A stretch of DNA of 64,000 nucleotides from Helicobacter sp. 12S02634-8 (GTDB lineage Bacteria > Campylobacterota > Campylobacteria > Campylobacterales > Helicobacteraceae), in the NCBI RefSeq assembly GCF_002272865.1, contig NZ_MLAP01000005.1, forward strand, positions 62,001-126,000, written 5' to 3'. Of this stretch, positions 25,958 to 36,681 are shown in pieces. The notes under the pieces were generated by a model that saw nothing but the letters and a program-made list of their open reading frames with translations, ran no database searches and was not told where the DNA came from. Position 1 is the first letter of the stretch; each line of letters opens with the position of its first letter. Both the position numbers and the translations under genes were made by a program.

Positions 25958-27823
25958 ATGTATTTTTTATCTGATTCTCATTATATTCTTCTGATGTGTT
26001 TGGTGCTATTTTCTCCCTTATTTGGGGCTATCTATGCAGGTTTTTGGGGGAGCAAGGCAAAAGCAGGGCATATAGGCGTCTTCAATTCCTTGCTTTTACT
26101 CATATCTTTTGGCGCTGGAGTGATTTTATTCATCGCTGCAACCCATGGCGTGCGTCTTGAGCTGACTTTGATGGACTGGCTAGTTTTAGGGGATTTCAAT
26201 AGCCATTTTTCCTTTATGCTTGATAGTGTATCAGCGACAATGATTTTGGTGGTGAGTCTTGTGTCTTTGCTCGTGCATGTCTATTCGATCGGCTATATGG
26301 AAAATGACTCTGGCTACAATCGCTATTTTAGCTATCTCTCAGGCTTTGTATTTTCAATGCTGCTTTTGGTGATGAGTGATAATTTTTTGGGATTATTTAT
26401 CGGCTGGGAGGGCGTGGGGCTGTGCTCTTATTTGCTGATTGGCTTTTGGTATCACAAAAATAGCGCTAACAACGCCTCTATCGAAGCTTTTATCATCAAT
26501 CGAATCGCTGATTTGGGTATGCTGCTAGGGATTATCATGATTTATTGGGTATTTGGCACGCTCAAATACACAGAAGTCTTTGAAATGCTGCAAAATATGC
26601 AAATACCACAATATGATTTATATATCATCGGGATTTTGCTTTTCATCGGGGCAATGGGTAAATCAGCGCAATTCCCCTTGCACACTTGGCTTGCTAATGC
26701 GATGGAGGGTCCCACGCCTGTATCAGCACTTATCCATGCAGCAACAATGGTAACTGCAGGAGTATATCTTGTCATCAGGGCTAATCCTCTTTATAGTATC
26801 TTGCCTGACTTGGGCTATTTTATCGCTTGTCTTGGGGCTTTTGTGGCTGTGTTTGGTGCGAGTATGGCGCTTGTTCATTGCGATCTCAAAAGGATCATTG
26901 CCTACTCTACGCTCTCTCAGTTGGGCTATATGTTTGTCGCAGCAGGCATTGGGGCTTATTGGGTAGCGCTTTTCCATCTTTTTACCCACGCATTTTTTAA
27001 GTCGCTCTTATTTTTGGGTGCAGGAAATATCATGCACGCAATGGAAGACAAACTCGATATCACCAAAATGGGCGCACTCAAAACACCCCTTAAAGTCACT
27101 TGCGTGATGATGATTATCGCTTCAGCAGCTCTTTGTGGTATCTATCCTTTTGCGGGATTTTTCTCAAAAGACAAGATTTTAGAGGTAGCTTTTGGCGGGG
27201 GGCATTACATCTTATGGCTATTGCTACTCATTGGTGCGGGTATGACAGCTTTTTATAGCTTCAGACTCATTGTGCTTGTATTTTTCACCCCTAAAATCCA
27301 TACCATAGCCCACCCCCACGAAGCAAGACCTTTAATGCTCTATGCAATGGCACCTCTAGCGCTTTTAGCTATCATCGCTGGATTTTTTGAAGAAAATTTC
27401 GCCCATTTCATCACACAAAGCATTGTTTCAATCCAAAGCTTTCACGCCCCTGTGGGTATCTTGATTGCTATCACAACCATCATCACACTCATCAGCATCA
27501 TCTATGCAATTTTTAAATATAAAAATGGCTTCAAAGCCAAACAATCAGGCTTCTTGCATAGACTTTTATCCAACCAATACTATATCCCTGAGCTCTACAA
27601 AAAAGTCTTGATTACCCCTTATGGCTATTTGTGTGAATTTTTATGGAAAAAGGTAGAAATCAAAATTATCGATGCGAGCGTCGATAGCATTGGTAAGCTA
27701 CTCATCTGGCTCAGCAAACTGCTCCAATTTATCCAAAATGGTAACCTCACAAGCTCCTTGCGCTTGATGAGCTTTGGTATTTTTGTGATGCTCGTGTTTG
27801 CAATCATTGGATTCTGGAGGTAA
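25958..27823 (+). CDS. nuoL: NADH-quinone oxidoreductase subunit L
   Basis: NuoL is the distal antiporter-like proton pump of complex I, with a long lateral helix at its C-terminus. The 621-residue protein has the conserved region NDNFLGLFIGWEGVGLCSYLLIG-like (seen as SDNFLGLFIGWEGVG) and GKSAQFPLHTWL with its buried lysine. HAATMVTAGVYLV and a long C-terminal segment follow, ending in a final transmembrane helix. It starts three bases after nuoK. Confidence 0.97.
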   Translation: MYFLSDSHYILLMCLVLFSPLFGAIYAGFWGSKAKAGHIGVFNSLLLLISFGAGVILFIAATHGVRLELTLMDWLVLGDFNSHFSFMLDSVSATMILVVSLVSLLVHVYSIGYMENDSGYNRYFSYLSGFVFSMLLLVMSDNFLGLFIGWEGVGLCSYLLIGFWYHKNSANNASIEAFIINRIADLGMLLGIIMIYWVFGTLKYTEVFEMLQNMQIPQYDLYIIGILLFIGAMGKSAQFPLHTWLANAMEGPTPVSALIHAATMVTAGVYLVIRANPLYSILPDLGYFIACLGAFVAVFGASMALVHCDLKRIIAYSTLSQLGYMFVAAGIGAYWVALFHLFTHAFFKSLLFLGAGNIMHAMEDKLDITKMGALKTPLKVTCVMMIIASAALCGIYPFAGFFSKDKILEVAFGGGHYILWLLLLIGAGMTAFYSFRLIVLVFFTPKIHTIAHPHEARPLMLYAMAPLALLAIIAGFFEENFAHFITQSIVSIQSFHAPVGILIAITTIITLISIIYAIFKYKNGFKAKQSGFLHRLLSNQYYIPELYKKVLITPYGYLCEFLWKKVEIKIIDASVDSIGKLLIWLSKLLQFIQNGNLTSSLRLMSFGIFVMLVFAIIGFWR

Positions 27824-27825
27824 TT

Positions 27826-29391
27826 ATGGAATATCTACTCAGTATCGTTATTTTTTTTCCAGCATTGGCCTCTGTGTTTGTATTCATTATGGATAACAAT
27901 GTTGCTAAACCCTATGGTATCACGATTGGTCTTATCGAGCTCATCTTAGTAGCGGCCTTATGGATGGGCTTTGATTATTCTAATGCGGGCATGCAGTTTG
28001 AGAATACTTTTGCGCTGATTCCTGATTATGGGATCAACTATCATGTAGGCATTGATGGTATCTCGCTTTTTTTATTGGTCTTAAATGCCTTCATCATTTT
28101 CTTAGCCACTATTTATTTGAACCAGCCCAATGACAAAAACTACCTTGTTGTCTGCTTACTGCTTTTAGAGAGTATTTTGATGGGAGTGTTTGCGTCATTA
28201 AATGTGGTGCTGTTTTATATTTTCTGGGAGATTTCATTGATCCCGATTCTTTATATGATCGGAGCGTGGGGGACGGGTGAGAAAATCTATGCAGCATTGA
28301 AATTTTTCTTATATACCTTTTTTGCCTCGCTGATTATGTTTATTGGGATTTTGTATTTTGGCTATCTTTATTTCATCACTATGGGCTCATGGAGTTTTGA
28401 TATTTTAGATTGGTATCATCTTGCCCTCCCATTTAATATCCAACTATGGCTATTTTTAGCGTTTTTTATCAGTATCGCAGTCAAAATCCCCATTTTTCCC
28501 TTCCATACTTGGCTCCCCCACGCCTATGGAGATGCGCCCACGCTAGGGTCTGTTGTCTTGGCTTCTGTGTTGTTGAAAATGGGAACTTATGCATTGGTGC
28601 GATTTTCGCTCCCACTTTTCCCTGACGCAAGCTATGCGCTTGTAGTCCCTATAGCGATTTTAGCGCTGTTTATGATTATCTATGGAGGTATGCTCGCTTT
28701 TGCCCAGACAGATATGAAACAAGTGGTCGCTTATAGCTCTATCTCACACATGGGAGTGGCTGTCATTGGAATCTTTGCGCTCAATTTAGAGGGCATTGGT
28801 GGCTCGGTGTTTGCGATGGTGGGGCATGGAATCGTGAGTGGCGCGCTGTTCATGCTTGTTGGTATGATTTATCATAGAAGAAAAACAAGGCAAATTGCAG
28901 AATTTGGCGGGCTCGCACAAGTCATGCCTAATTTTGCTGCTGTCTTTGCTATCGTGATGATGGCAAATGTGGGCTTGCCCTTGACCGTGGGCTTTGTGGG
29001 CGAATTTTTTAGCTTACTAGGATTTTTCAAAGCCCACCCACTCATCACACTCATCGCTGGGACAAGTATCATCATCTCAGCGATTTATATGCTCAATCTT
29101 TACAAAAAAGTCTTTTTAGGCAAAGCGCCAAATGCCAAAAACCTCCTACTCAACGATTTATGTGCAAGAGAGATAAGTGTAATGCTCCCTTTTGTCTTTG
29201 TCATTATCTTTTTAGGTATCTATCCCAAGCCCCTCTTGACCCCGATCCAAAACAGCACCCAACAACTCCTAGAAACCATGCACAACCGAGCCATCAAAAA
29301 AGAAACTAAAATCTATCTAAAAAATCCACCGCCCCCGCTTGAGGTGATACCACACACAAGCCAATCCCCCAAACCAATCAAAGAGGTATGA
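27826..29391 (+). CDS. nuoM: NADH-quinone oxidoreductase subunit M
   Basis: NuoM is the middle antiporter-like proton-pumping subunit. The 521-residue protein has the family motifs FYIFWEISLIPILYMIG, KIPIFPFHTWLPHAYGDAP and YSSISHMGVAVIG within about fourteen helices. After the last helix comes a hydrophilic tail of some 45 residues rich in proline (PPPPLEVIPH), longer than the E. coli end. GGAGG lies upstream, overlapping the end of nuoL. Confidence 0.97.
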   Translation: MEYLLSIVIFFPALASVFVFIMDNNVAKPYGITIGLIELILVAALWMGFDYSNAGMQFENTFALIPDYGINYHVGIDGISLFLLVLNAFIIFLATIYLNQPNDKNYLVVCLLLLESILMGVFASLNVVLFYIFWEISLIPILYMIGAWGTGEKIYAALKFFLYTFFASLIMFIGILYFGYLYFITMGSWSFDILDWYHLALPFNIQLWLFLAFFISIAVKIPIFPFHTWLPHAYGDAPTLGSVVLASVLLKMGTYALVRFSLPLFPDASYALVVPIAILALFMIIYGGMLAFAQTDMKQVVAYSSISHMGVAVIGIFALNLEGIGGSVFAMVGHGIVSGALFMLVGMIYHRRKTRQIAEFGGLAQVMPNFAAVFAIVMMANVGLPLTVGFVGEFFSLLGFFKAHPLITLIAGTSIIISAIYMLNLYKKVFLGKAPNAKNLLLNDLCAREISVMLPFVFVIIFLGIYPKPLLTPIQNSTQQLLETMHNRAIKKETKIYLKNPPPPLEVIPHTSQSPKPIKEV

Positions 29392-29392
29392 T

Positions 29393-30886
29393 ATGCTAGA
29401 AAATTTCTATATCCCTTTTGCTGACTTGAAGCTCCATACTATTTTGCCTATGTTTATCGTTATTTTTGGAGCTATCTGTATTCTCAGTGCTAATGCCTTC
29501 ACGCTCAAGTTTTCGCGCAGTCTTAATGTCGCATTGTGTATGCTTTTTATTGTCATTGATTTGGCATTTGTCTTAGGACTTAGCGGCTTTGATCTGGGCT
29601 TTTTTGGTATCCTTAGGCTCGATGGTATCTCTATTTTAACCCAAATCATCATCTTGATTGCCAGCTTGTTTTTTATCTTTTTAGCAATCTCAAAGGAGCG
29701 ATACGCCGAGTTTCAGACGCCTGAATTCTACCCACTCTATCTATTCATGACAGCAGGCTTTCAGTTCATGGTTTCAAGCGATAATCTGATTTTTATCTTG
29801 CTAGGGCTTGAAATCGCCTCGCTTTCTTTGTGCGTGCTCATCGCTTTTAATGACGAAAACACGGGCATAGAAGCAGCGATTAAATATTTTGTGATGGGTG
29901 TTTTAGCAAGTGCGTTTTATGTGATGGGGGCAATGCTTTTATATTTAGCTACAGGGAGTGTAGAAATCCATAATATCGCTGCGGCCATCTATCAAAATAA
30001 CTTTGAACCTATCTTGGTGCTGATTGCTGGATTGATTTTTATGATTGGGGCGATTGGCTTTAAAGTTTCTTTAGTGCCTTTCCATACTTGGATGCCTGAT
30101 GTCTATGAGGGCAGCAACCCTGTGCTAGCAGGATATATTTCTATTATTCCTAAAATAGCTGGTTTTGCCATTGCCATTAGGATTTTTGATATCTTTATCA
30201 AATCTGATATCCCTTGGATAGAAAACTTGCTTTATGCCCTAGTTGTCATCACCATCACTCTCCCTAATATCATGGCCTTCATGCAAGAAGACATCAAGCG
30301 CATGCTCTCTTTTAGCTCGATTTCCCACTCAGGCTTTGCGCTCGCTTGTATCTTCATCAACACCACCCAAAGTCAAAACGCAATGTTTGTCTATTGGTTT
30401 ATGTTTTTATTCACCAATGTAGGCTCCTTTGCTATTCTTTGGCTGTGTAAAAACAAACAAAAGCTCTGGCACTCCCATTATGACCACCCTTATTCAAAGT
30501 TTCAAGGGCTTGTGAGGGTCTATCCATTGATGGCAATTTTGCTAGCAATTTTTATGTTTAGCCTTGCGGGCATACCTCCTTTTGCAGTATTTTGGGGCAA
30601 AATGCTCGCTGTGAGTGCAGCAATCAATGCAGGTTATATCTACCTCGCACTCATCATGATGCTCAATAGCGCGATTGCTGCTTATTATTATCTCAAATTG
30701 ATTGTGTTTATGTTTCTCAAAGACCCCCTCATCAAGCAAGAAAATGCAGAGGTCTATATGGAAAATGCCACCTATTCTATCAAAGGCGTGATTGCCATCG
30801 CAGCGACTATTTGCTGTCTTTCCATTTTTGTGGTTCAGTTTTTGCTTGATATCACCTCAAAATACATTATCAATAACGTTTATTGA
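29393..30886 (+). CDS. nuoN: NADH-quinone oxidoreductase subunit N
   Basis: NuoN is the proximal antiporter-like subunit of complex I. The 497-residue protein shows the expected core with FKVSLVPFHTWMPDVYEGSNP and FSSISHSGFALA, and about fourteen helices. It starts one base after nuoM and ends the complex I set. pflA follows after 17 bases without a visible terminator, so the message may continue. Confidence 0.97.
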   Translation: MLENFYIPFADLKLHTILPMFIVIFGAICILSANAFTLKFSRSLNVALCMLFIVIDLAFVLGLSGFDLGFFGILRLDGISILTQIIILIASLFFIFLAISKERYAEFQTPEFYPLYLFMTAGFQFMVSSDNLIFILLGLEIASLSLCVLIAFNDENTGIEAAIKYFVMGVLASAFYVMGAMLLYLATGSVEIHNIAAAIYQNNFEPILVLIAGLIFMIGAIGFKVSLVPFHTWMPDVYEGSNPVLAGYISIIPKIAGFAIAIRIFDIFIKSDIPWIENLLYALVVITITLPNIMAFMQEDIKRMLSFSSISHSGFALACIFINTTQSQNAMFVYWFMFLFTNVGSFAILWLCKNKQKLWHSHYDHPYSKFQGLVRVYPLMAILLAIFMFSLAGIPPFAVFWGKMLAVSAAINAGYIYLALIMMLNSAIAAYYYLKLIVFMFLKDPLIKQENAEVYMENATYSIKGVIAIAATICCLSIFVVQFLLDITSKYIINNVY

Positions 30887-30903
30887 TATTTTTGGAGCTG
30901 TGA

Positions 30904-33252
30904 TTGAATACTTCCAAAATATTTTTGTTTGTTTTGTTGATCTCAAATCTTGCATATGCCTTTGAGATCACCATCAATTATGGCAAAGAAAATTCAAAAA
31001 ACTTCTCCGTTCTCAATCTCAAACACTCCAAGCCCTTTTTGTGTCAGATAAGGTCCATGACTGCTGAAAAACCCATGGTCGAATGCGTGATCGATGCAAT
31101 CCCTGCTGAGGGTTTCACCCCAACAAAAACAATATTTTTTGATTTCTACTATCAAATGATAGACCAAAAATTCCATCTCTACATCAAGCCCAAAAAAAAT
31201 CTCAAACTCTACCCAATCCCCCATGATCTCAAACCCCCCATACCCCTGATACAAGACCGACCACAATACGCGCAAGCGTGGCAAATTATCGGCTATGAAG
31301 ACCAGATTCCATTTCTCTCCCACCAGCAAAGCAAAGGGCTCAATTTCCCCATACTCATAGAAGACGCCCAAACTCCCTATATCCCCGAGCTTGATATCAA
31401 CAACAAACCCCTGCACTACGCCAAGGGAGCAGACTTTGAAGCATACATGAAAATCAAAGCCTTAATCAAAAACAAATCCTACTTTGAAGCCATCAATGCC
31501 ATCAATGAAACGCTCAGGCACTATCCTGACACATTGTTTAAAAAAGACCTTTATTTCTACCAAATCATTGCACTCTCTAACATCGACCCCAAAGAACAAG
31601 ACGCCACAATCGAGCTTGCCACCCATTGGATCAAGCAATACCCCGATGATCCTGCAATCCCCCAAGTCCTCTACCTCTTAGCCAAGGCTTATGCAGGGAT
31701 TTTTTATTATTCTGAATCCCAGCACTACTACAAACGCATTATCGCTGAATACCCACAAGACCGATACGCCCCCCTTGCAAAAATGCAATTAGCGATTGAA
31801 TTTTCAGGGAGTGGGGATATTGGTTTGGCTGCGATTTTGTTTCAAGAAGCTTACGCACAAGCCAAAGACCTCCCCAGTGCTAGCGAAATCGCGCTTGCTT
31901 GGGCTGAATTTGAAGTCAAAAAGCAAAATAATGCCAACGCAATTGAGTTAATAAACAAAGTCCTCAAGGTCTATCCCCAATTCTTTGCCCTTGACCCAAA
32001 AAGAACCGATGAAGCCATCAACTTTTTTAGCAAGCACCATCTACTCAAAAGTGCTGCTGCTATCGCACAAAGCCTGCTTGATCACACAAAAGAACCACAA
32101 GTCCAAGAACAAATAGGCTATGTGTTGGGCGATTTGTATGCCAAAGCAGGTGAATTTGACAAAGCCCATCAAGCCAACCTCAACTACATCGCCACCCAAC
32201 CCCCCATGCATAAAGAAAAAGAGGTCAAAAGCCGTGATGATGCGATTTTGTTTGATCTCTCTGGGAGCGATACAGAAAAGCTCAAGCGCTATGATTATAT
32301 TATTCAAAAATACCCCCGCACCCAAGAAGCCCTCAAAGCCCAGACCCTCAAAGCTGAGCTCTTACTCACAAACAAGCAATACACACAAGTCCTCCAGATG
32401 AGAGATTCCCTCCCGCAAAACTCCCCCTCTGTGCAAAAAGCCCTCAATGCCCTCATCAAAGAACATTTGAAAAACAATGACTGCAAAAATGCTAATATCT
32501 ATCTGGTGCAAACCACACAATACGACCTCACCACAGAAGAAAGACTCAAGGCATTTGACTGCCTCTATAGTGCTTCTTTGAATAAAAACGCACAAATCAT
32601 CGCTACGCATATGGCCAAAGAAGCCAAGACCCCTGAGCAAAAACTGCCTTGGCTCTATCGTGATGGTAAAAATTTCTACCAACTAGGCGATTATAAAACC
32701 TCCTTGCTCGCAGCCCAAGATGCCTTTTCCCTTGCTATTGCTAGCAAAAAGCCTGCTTATTATGACATTGGATTTATTGTATTTGCCGATCTTGCCTATC
32801 TCAAAAACAAACAAGAAGCACTCAAAATCTCTGCAAAACTCCAAGAGCTCCTCCCCAATGACCCAAAGATGATTAAAGTATATGCAACCCTCCTTGAGTG
32901 GGAAACTCAAGCCAAAAATGACACCACAATCCAAATCTATGCTAAAAACATCATCGCACTGCAAGAACGCTACCAACTCAATACCTATACCCCCTATGCT
33001 GAATTTGAACTCATCAACGCACTCATACGCACCCACAATCCCCAAGAAGCACTCACCCAAACCAACGCTTTATTGCATAAAAACCTTACAGATGAGCAAA
33101 AACAAAAAGCTCTCTACACCAAAGCCTCGATACAAAATCTCCAAAACAACCCACAAGAAGCACAAAAATCTTTTGAACAATGCCTCAATATCCAAGCAGA
33201 GGGCCCGTGGAAAAACCTCTGCACACAAGGGCTAGAGCTACTCAAACAATAA
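30904..33252 (+). CDS. pflA: Paralysed-flagella protein PflA (flagellar motor accessory protein)
   Basis: This 782-residue secreted protein has a clear signal peptide (about residues 1-19, ending AYA) and a largely helical body of TPR-like repeats from about residue 170 onward. These include repeated short motifs such as YYKRIIAEYPQDRYAPLAKM. Position between nuoN and a phosphomannomutase is that of PflA in H. pylori (HP1274, from memory). In Campylobacter PflA is part of the periplasmic scaffold that positions stator units around the motor, and loss gives paralysed flagella. The start is TTG, supported by GGAG seven bases upstream. Confidence 0.85.
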   Translation: MNTSKIFLFVLLISNLAYAFEITINYGKENSKNFSVLNLKHSKPFLCQIRSMTAEKPMVECVIDAIPAEGFTPTKTIFFDFYYQMIDQKFHLYIKPKKNLKLYPIPHDLKPPIPLIQDRPQYAQAWQIIGYEDQIPFLSHQQSKGLNFPILIEDAQTPYIPELDINNKPLHYAKGADFEAYMKIKALIKNKSYFEAINAINETLRHYPDTLFKKDLYFYQIIALSNIDPKEQDATIELATHWIKQYPDDPAIPQVLYLLAKAYAGIFYYSESQHYYKRIIAEYPQDRYAPLAKMQLAIEFSGSGDIGLAAILFQEAYAQAKDLPSASEIALAWAEFEVKKQNNANAIELINKVLKVYPQFFALDPKRTDEAINFFSKHHLLKSAAAIAQSLLDHTKEPQVQEQIGYVLGDLYAKAGEFDKAHQANLNYIATQPPMHKEKEVKSRDDAILFDLSGSDTEKLKRYDYIIQKYPRTQEALKAQTLKAELLLTNKQYTQVLQMRDSLPQNSPSVQKALNALIKEHLKNNDCKNANIYLVQTTQYDLTTEERLKAFDCLYSASLNKNAQIIATHMAKEAKTPEQKLPWLYRDGKNFYQLGDYKTSLLAAQDAFSLAIASKKPAYYDIGFIVFADLAYLKNKQEALKISAKLQELLPNDPKMIKVYATLLEWETQAKNDTTIQIYAKNIIALQERYQLNTYTPYAEFELINALIRTHNPQEALTQTNALLHKNLTDEQKQKALYTKASIQNLQNNPQEAQKSFEQCLNIQAEGPWKNLCTQGLELLKQ

Positions 33253-33268
33253 CACAAGGGAGCAAATT

Positions 33269-34690
33269 ATGATTGATTTTAGTATTTTTAGAGAATATGA
33301 TATTCGCGGTATTTATGGGCAAAACCTCACGCAAGATATTGTATTTGGTATCGGGGTAGCGCTCGGAGAAATCATCAAAGCAAGCAGCCCCATAGACAAC
33401 AATCAAAACGATTCTATGCATATCGTCATCGGCTATGATGCCCGCACGCACTCTCCCACGCTCTATCAATGGCTCAAAGAGGGGCTAGGGAAAAGTGGAG
33501 TCAAGGTCTATCATATCGGTATGGTCCCCACACCTGTAGCATATTTTGCTACCCATGTGCCAATTGATGGAATCTGTGCTTATCATTCTGTGATGATTAC
33601 AGGCTCGCACAATCCCCCGCAATACAATGGCTTCAAAATCACCCTCAATCGCAAGCCTTTTTATGGCGCGAGTATCCAAGCGCTCGGAGCAAAACTTGCG
33701 CAAACGCCCATCTCTTTTACGCCCTCCCACACTCAAGACACATCTATCAATGCACTCAAAGTCTATCACGAATACTTGACCACACATTTTGCAAAACTCA
33801 AAAATTTCCCCTACCCTATCGCACTCGATTATGGAAACGGCGTGGGTGCACTCGGTTTAGAAGCCATCTTAGATAAGCTAGCTATCCCCCACCACTCGCT
33901 ATTTCATGAGCCCAATGGTCACTTCCCCAACCACCACCCAGACCCCAGCGAAGAAGCCAATCTCACTGACCTCAAAAACTATATGGAACAGCACAATATC
34001 CCCATAGGACTAGCCTTTGATGGTGATGCTGATAGGATCGCGCTCCTCACTTCCAAACATAGCTATAAAGGCGATGAGCTAGCGATTCTCTTTGCTAAAA
34101 ATCTCGCACAAAATGGCACCCCACCTCTAGTGATTGGCGAAGTGAAATGCTCGCAAGCAATGTATGAATATATCAACAAAATTGGCAAAAGCATTATGTA
34201 TAAAACTGGCCATAGCAATCTCAAGGTCAAGCTCAAAGAAACAGGGGCGCACTTGGCTGCTGAAATGAGCGGGCATATGTTTTTCAATGATCGATATTTT
34301 GGCTATGATGATGCGATATATGCGGGATTGCGAGCTTTGGAGCTATTTTTAGAAGAAACACCTCAGGCCATTGAAGCTGCGATTGCAAACTTGCCTGTGT
34401 TTTATTCCACACCAGAGGAGAAAATCCCCACTTCTGAAGAAGATAAATTCACCATAATCCAAAGACTCCACACGCTCTTACAAACCCCGCCCGCAGACTT
34501 CCCTGCTATCTCTGAAATCATCAGCATTGATGGCGTGCGCGTTGTATTCAAAGATGGCTGGGGCTTGGTGAGGGCTAGCAATACAACGCCTGTTTTGGTG
34601 ACTCGATTTGAAGCCAAAGACCCAAAAAACGCACAACTTTATAAAACCAAACTCCTAGAATTGATAGAGCATATCAAATCTGAGCTATAA
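33269..34690 (+). CDS. algC: Phosphomannomutase/phosphoglucomutase
   Basis: This alpha-D-phosphohexomutase interconverts hexose 1- and 6-phosphates, supplying sugar nucleotides for LPS and protein glycosylation. The 473-residue enzyme has the phosphoserine loop TGSHNPPQYNG (S113), the magnesium loop DGDADR at 251-256 and the C-terminal phosphate-binding RASNTTP. The residue before the active-site serine is glycine where TASHNP is common. The pflA-algC order is shared with H. pylori. It converges with guaA over 151 bases that hold a 14-base tandem repeat but no clear terminator. Confidence 0.92.
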   Translation: MIDFSIFREYDIRGIYGQNLTQDIVFGIGVALGEIIKASSPIDNNQNDSMHIVIGYDARTHSPTLYQWLKEGLGKSGVKVYHIGMVPTPVAYFATHVPIDGICAYHSVMITGSHNPPQYNGFKITLNRKPFYGASIQALGAKLAQTPISFTPSHTQDTSINALKVYHEYLTTHFAKLKNFPYPIALDYGNGVGALGLEAILDKLAIPHHSLFHEPNGHFPNHHPDPSEEANLTDLKNYMEQHNIPIGLAFDGDADRIALLTSKHSYKGDELAILFAKNLAQNGTPPLVIGEVKCSQAMYEYINKIGKSIMYKTGHSNLKVKLKETGAHLAAEMSGHMFFNDRYFGYDDAIYAGLRALELFLEETPQAIEAAIANLPVFYSTPEEKIPTSEEDKFTIIQRLHTLLQTPPADFPAISEIISIDGVRVVFKDGWGLVRASNTTPVLVTRFEAKDPKNAQLYKTKLLELIEHIKSEL

Positions 34691-34806
34691 ATCGCCCCAA
34701 AGCTCCCTTTATCTCGCTAGCATTTTTAAAGAGTCCTTGAGTGCTCTTGCCTTTATTATGCGCTCAGCCCTTAAATAGGGGGCTATCATTTTCCCATACG
34801 CTATTT

Positions 34807-34848
34807 CGTGCCATTATTCCTATACCACTATTCCCGTGCCATCATTCC
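34807..34848. repeat. Three tandem 14-base units over the guaA stop codon
   Basis: CGTGCCATTATTCC (34807), TATACCACTATTCC (34821) and CGTGCCATCATTCC (34835) are consecutive 14-base units. The outer two differ at one base and the middle one at four or five. The last unit contains the guaA stop codon (34842-34844), so the array looks like a small duplication of the 3' end of guaA into the spacer. Confidence 0.8.
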
Positions 34849-36425
34849 CACTCGATAGTCCCTGGTGGTTTAGAGGTGATATCATACACCACGCGATTGA
34901 TACCACTGACTTCATTGATAATGCGTGAAGAGATACTTTCTAGTAGCGTATGTGGGAGATGTGCAAAGCTCGCAGTCATACCATCTACAGCGATAACTGC
35001 ACGCACACAAATCGTGTTATCATATGTGCGATTATCTCCCATCACGCCAACGGATTTGACATTTAAAAGCACACAAAAAGCCTGCCATACCCGATCATAA
35101 TAGCCACTTTTATGCAGTTCATCAAGAAATATCCCATCAGCCTTTCTGAGTAATTCCAAATCCTCTCTCCCCACAGCCCCCATAATCCGAATCGCAAGCC
35201 CTGGTCCAGGAAATGGGTGGCGCATGAGCATGGACTCAGGCATACCTAGCTCCCTACCAAGGCTACGCACTTCATCTTTAAAAAGCTCTCTGAGTGGCTC
35301 AATGAGCTCAAAACGCATCCACTCAGGAAGCCCGCCTACATTGTGATGGGATTTGATTGTTTTAGAAGGTCCCTTCACGCTCACAGACTCGATCACATCA
35401 GGATAAAGCGTGCCTTGTGCTAAAAACTTGATATCGCCATTGTTGTGGTGCTTTTTGGCTTCGCTCTCAAAAACTTCGATAAAAGTTTCACCAATAATTT
35501 TACGCTTTTTCTCAGGGTCTTTAATGCCATCAAGACGGCTCAAAAACAGCTCACTAGCATCCACTACAATCAAAGACATACCAAGATTTTTTTGAAACAT
35601 CTCCTCGACCATCTCGCGTTCTTTAGCCCTCAAAAGCCCGTGATCGACAAAAATAGGGATAAGATTTTCTCCAATCGCACGATGTAATAAAAGCGCGACA
35701 ACCGAAGAATCCACACCCCCACTCACACCACAAAGAACCTTAGCACCTTGGATCTTTTGGCGCAAGTGAGTGATTTCGTTTTGAGCAAAATGGCGCATGT
35801 TCCAATCTGAAGACGCGCCACAAATTTTAATGGCAAAGTTTTCTAATATCTTGCCTCCATATTCACTTTGCACGACCTCTGGGTGGAACTGCAAGGCATA
35901 TATCTGCTGATGGGGGTGCGCGATGGCACAATAATGCGTGTTCCCGCTCCGAGCTAGCTCCACAAACCCCTCTGGAATCGTGCTCACTTGATCAGAATGG
36001 CTCATCCAAACAACACTCAAATCCCCCACTCCCTCAAAAATCTCACAAGCTTGCTTGCCCCCATCTTGCGCTGTTTTATCCTCTGATAAAACAAGCTCTA
36101 AAGTCGCTTTACCAAATTCTTGGGCTAAGGCTGGGATCACACTCCCACCAAAAGTATCTGCGATATACTGCATGCCATAGCAGATACCTAGCACAGGGAT
36201 ATTGAGAGCAAAAATCCCCCCATCAGGTCTTGGCGCTCCCTCTTCATAAACACTCGCAGGCCCACCACTTAAAATAATGCCCTTAGGGGCTTTGTGTTTG
36301 ATAGAAGCTAATGGCTCAAAATACGGCACAATCTCAGTATAAACACCATACTCACGCAATCGCCGTGCAATCAATTGCGTATATTGACTCCCAAAATCTA
36401 ATACCAAAATTTCAACCCTATCCAT
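34842..36425 (-). CDS. guaA: GMP synthase (glutamine-hydrolysing)
   Basis: GuaA converts XMP to GMP using glutamine and ATP. The 527-residue protein has an N-terminal class I amidotransferase domain with nucleophile C82 in GICYGMQ and the [10 protein letters not shown] histidine-glutamate pair. An ATP pyrophosphatase domain follows with [13 protein letters not shown], and then the dimerisation domain ending GTIEWE. It appears as a single gene, convergent with algC and divergent from the autotransporter gene. Confidence 0.97.
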   Translation of the reverse strand: MDRVEILVLDFGSQYTQLIARRLREYGVYTEIVPYFEPLASIKHKAPKGIILSGGPASVYEEGAPRPDGGIFALNIPVLGICYGMQYIADTFGGSVIPALAQEFGKATLELVLSEDKTAQDGGKQACEIFEGVGDLSVVWMSHSDQVSTIPEGFVELARSGNTHYCAIAHPHQQIYALQFHPEVVQSEYGGKILENFAIKICGASSDWNMRHFAQNEITHLRQKIQGAKVLCGVSGGVDSSVVALLLHRAIGENLIPIFVDHGLLRAKEREMVEEMFQKNLGMSLIVVDASELFLSRLDGIKDPEKKRKIIGETFIEVFESEAKKHHNNGDIKFLAQGTLYPDVIESVSVKGPSKTIKSHHNVGGLPEWMRFELIEPLRELFKDEVRSLGRELGMPESMLMRHPFPGPGLAIRIMGAVGREDLELLRKADGIFLDELHKSGYYDRVWQAFCVLLNVKSVGVMGDNRTYDNTICVRAVIAVDGMTASFAHLPHTLLESISSRIINEVSGINRVVYDITSKPPGTIEWE

Positions 36426-36660
36426 AAAAAACCTTTTATTTTATTTTTGACAATCGTTCATGCAATCATAACAAAATTTTTAGCCATTGCTTTGAATCCT
36501 CTACCACACATATCTCCACCCCCCTCTAGCTACGCACAATTTCTACCACGCCCCCCCTACCACACACACCCTATATCACGCCCCTATCATCGCACGCGCC
36601 TTGCCTTAAAATAACAGCTTGGGGTTTGATTCCCTTTGTATCCAACAGACCCCTTTAAAC
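36426..36660. other. C-rich, gene-free spacer upstream of guaA and the autotransporter
   Basis: No gene is supported here. The plus strand is unusually rich in C and A between 36500 and 36600 and repeats CTACCAC at 36501, 36543 and 36557, with a run of seven C at 36551-36557. The compositional contrast with the AT-rich promoter DNA that follows is sharp. No regulator or RNA is recognised. Confidence 0.5.
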
Positions 36661-36681
36661 AAATAATATTTTAATTATCAT

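Noticed and set aside
36551-36557. C7 tract as a phase-variation switch for the autotransporter
   Set aside because: It is short, about 200 bases from the gene and outside both coding region and promoter.
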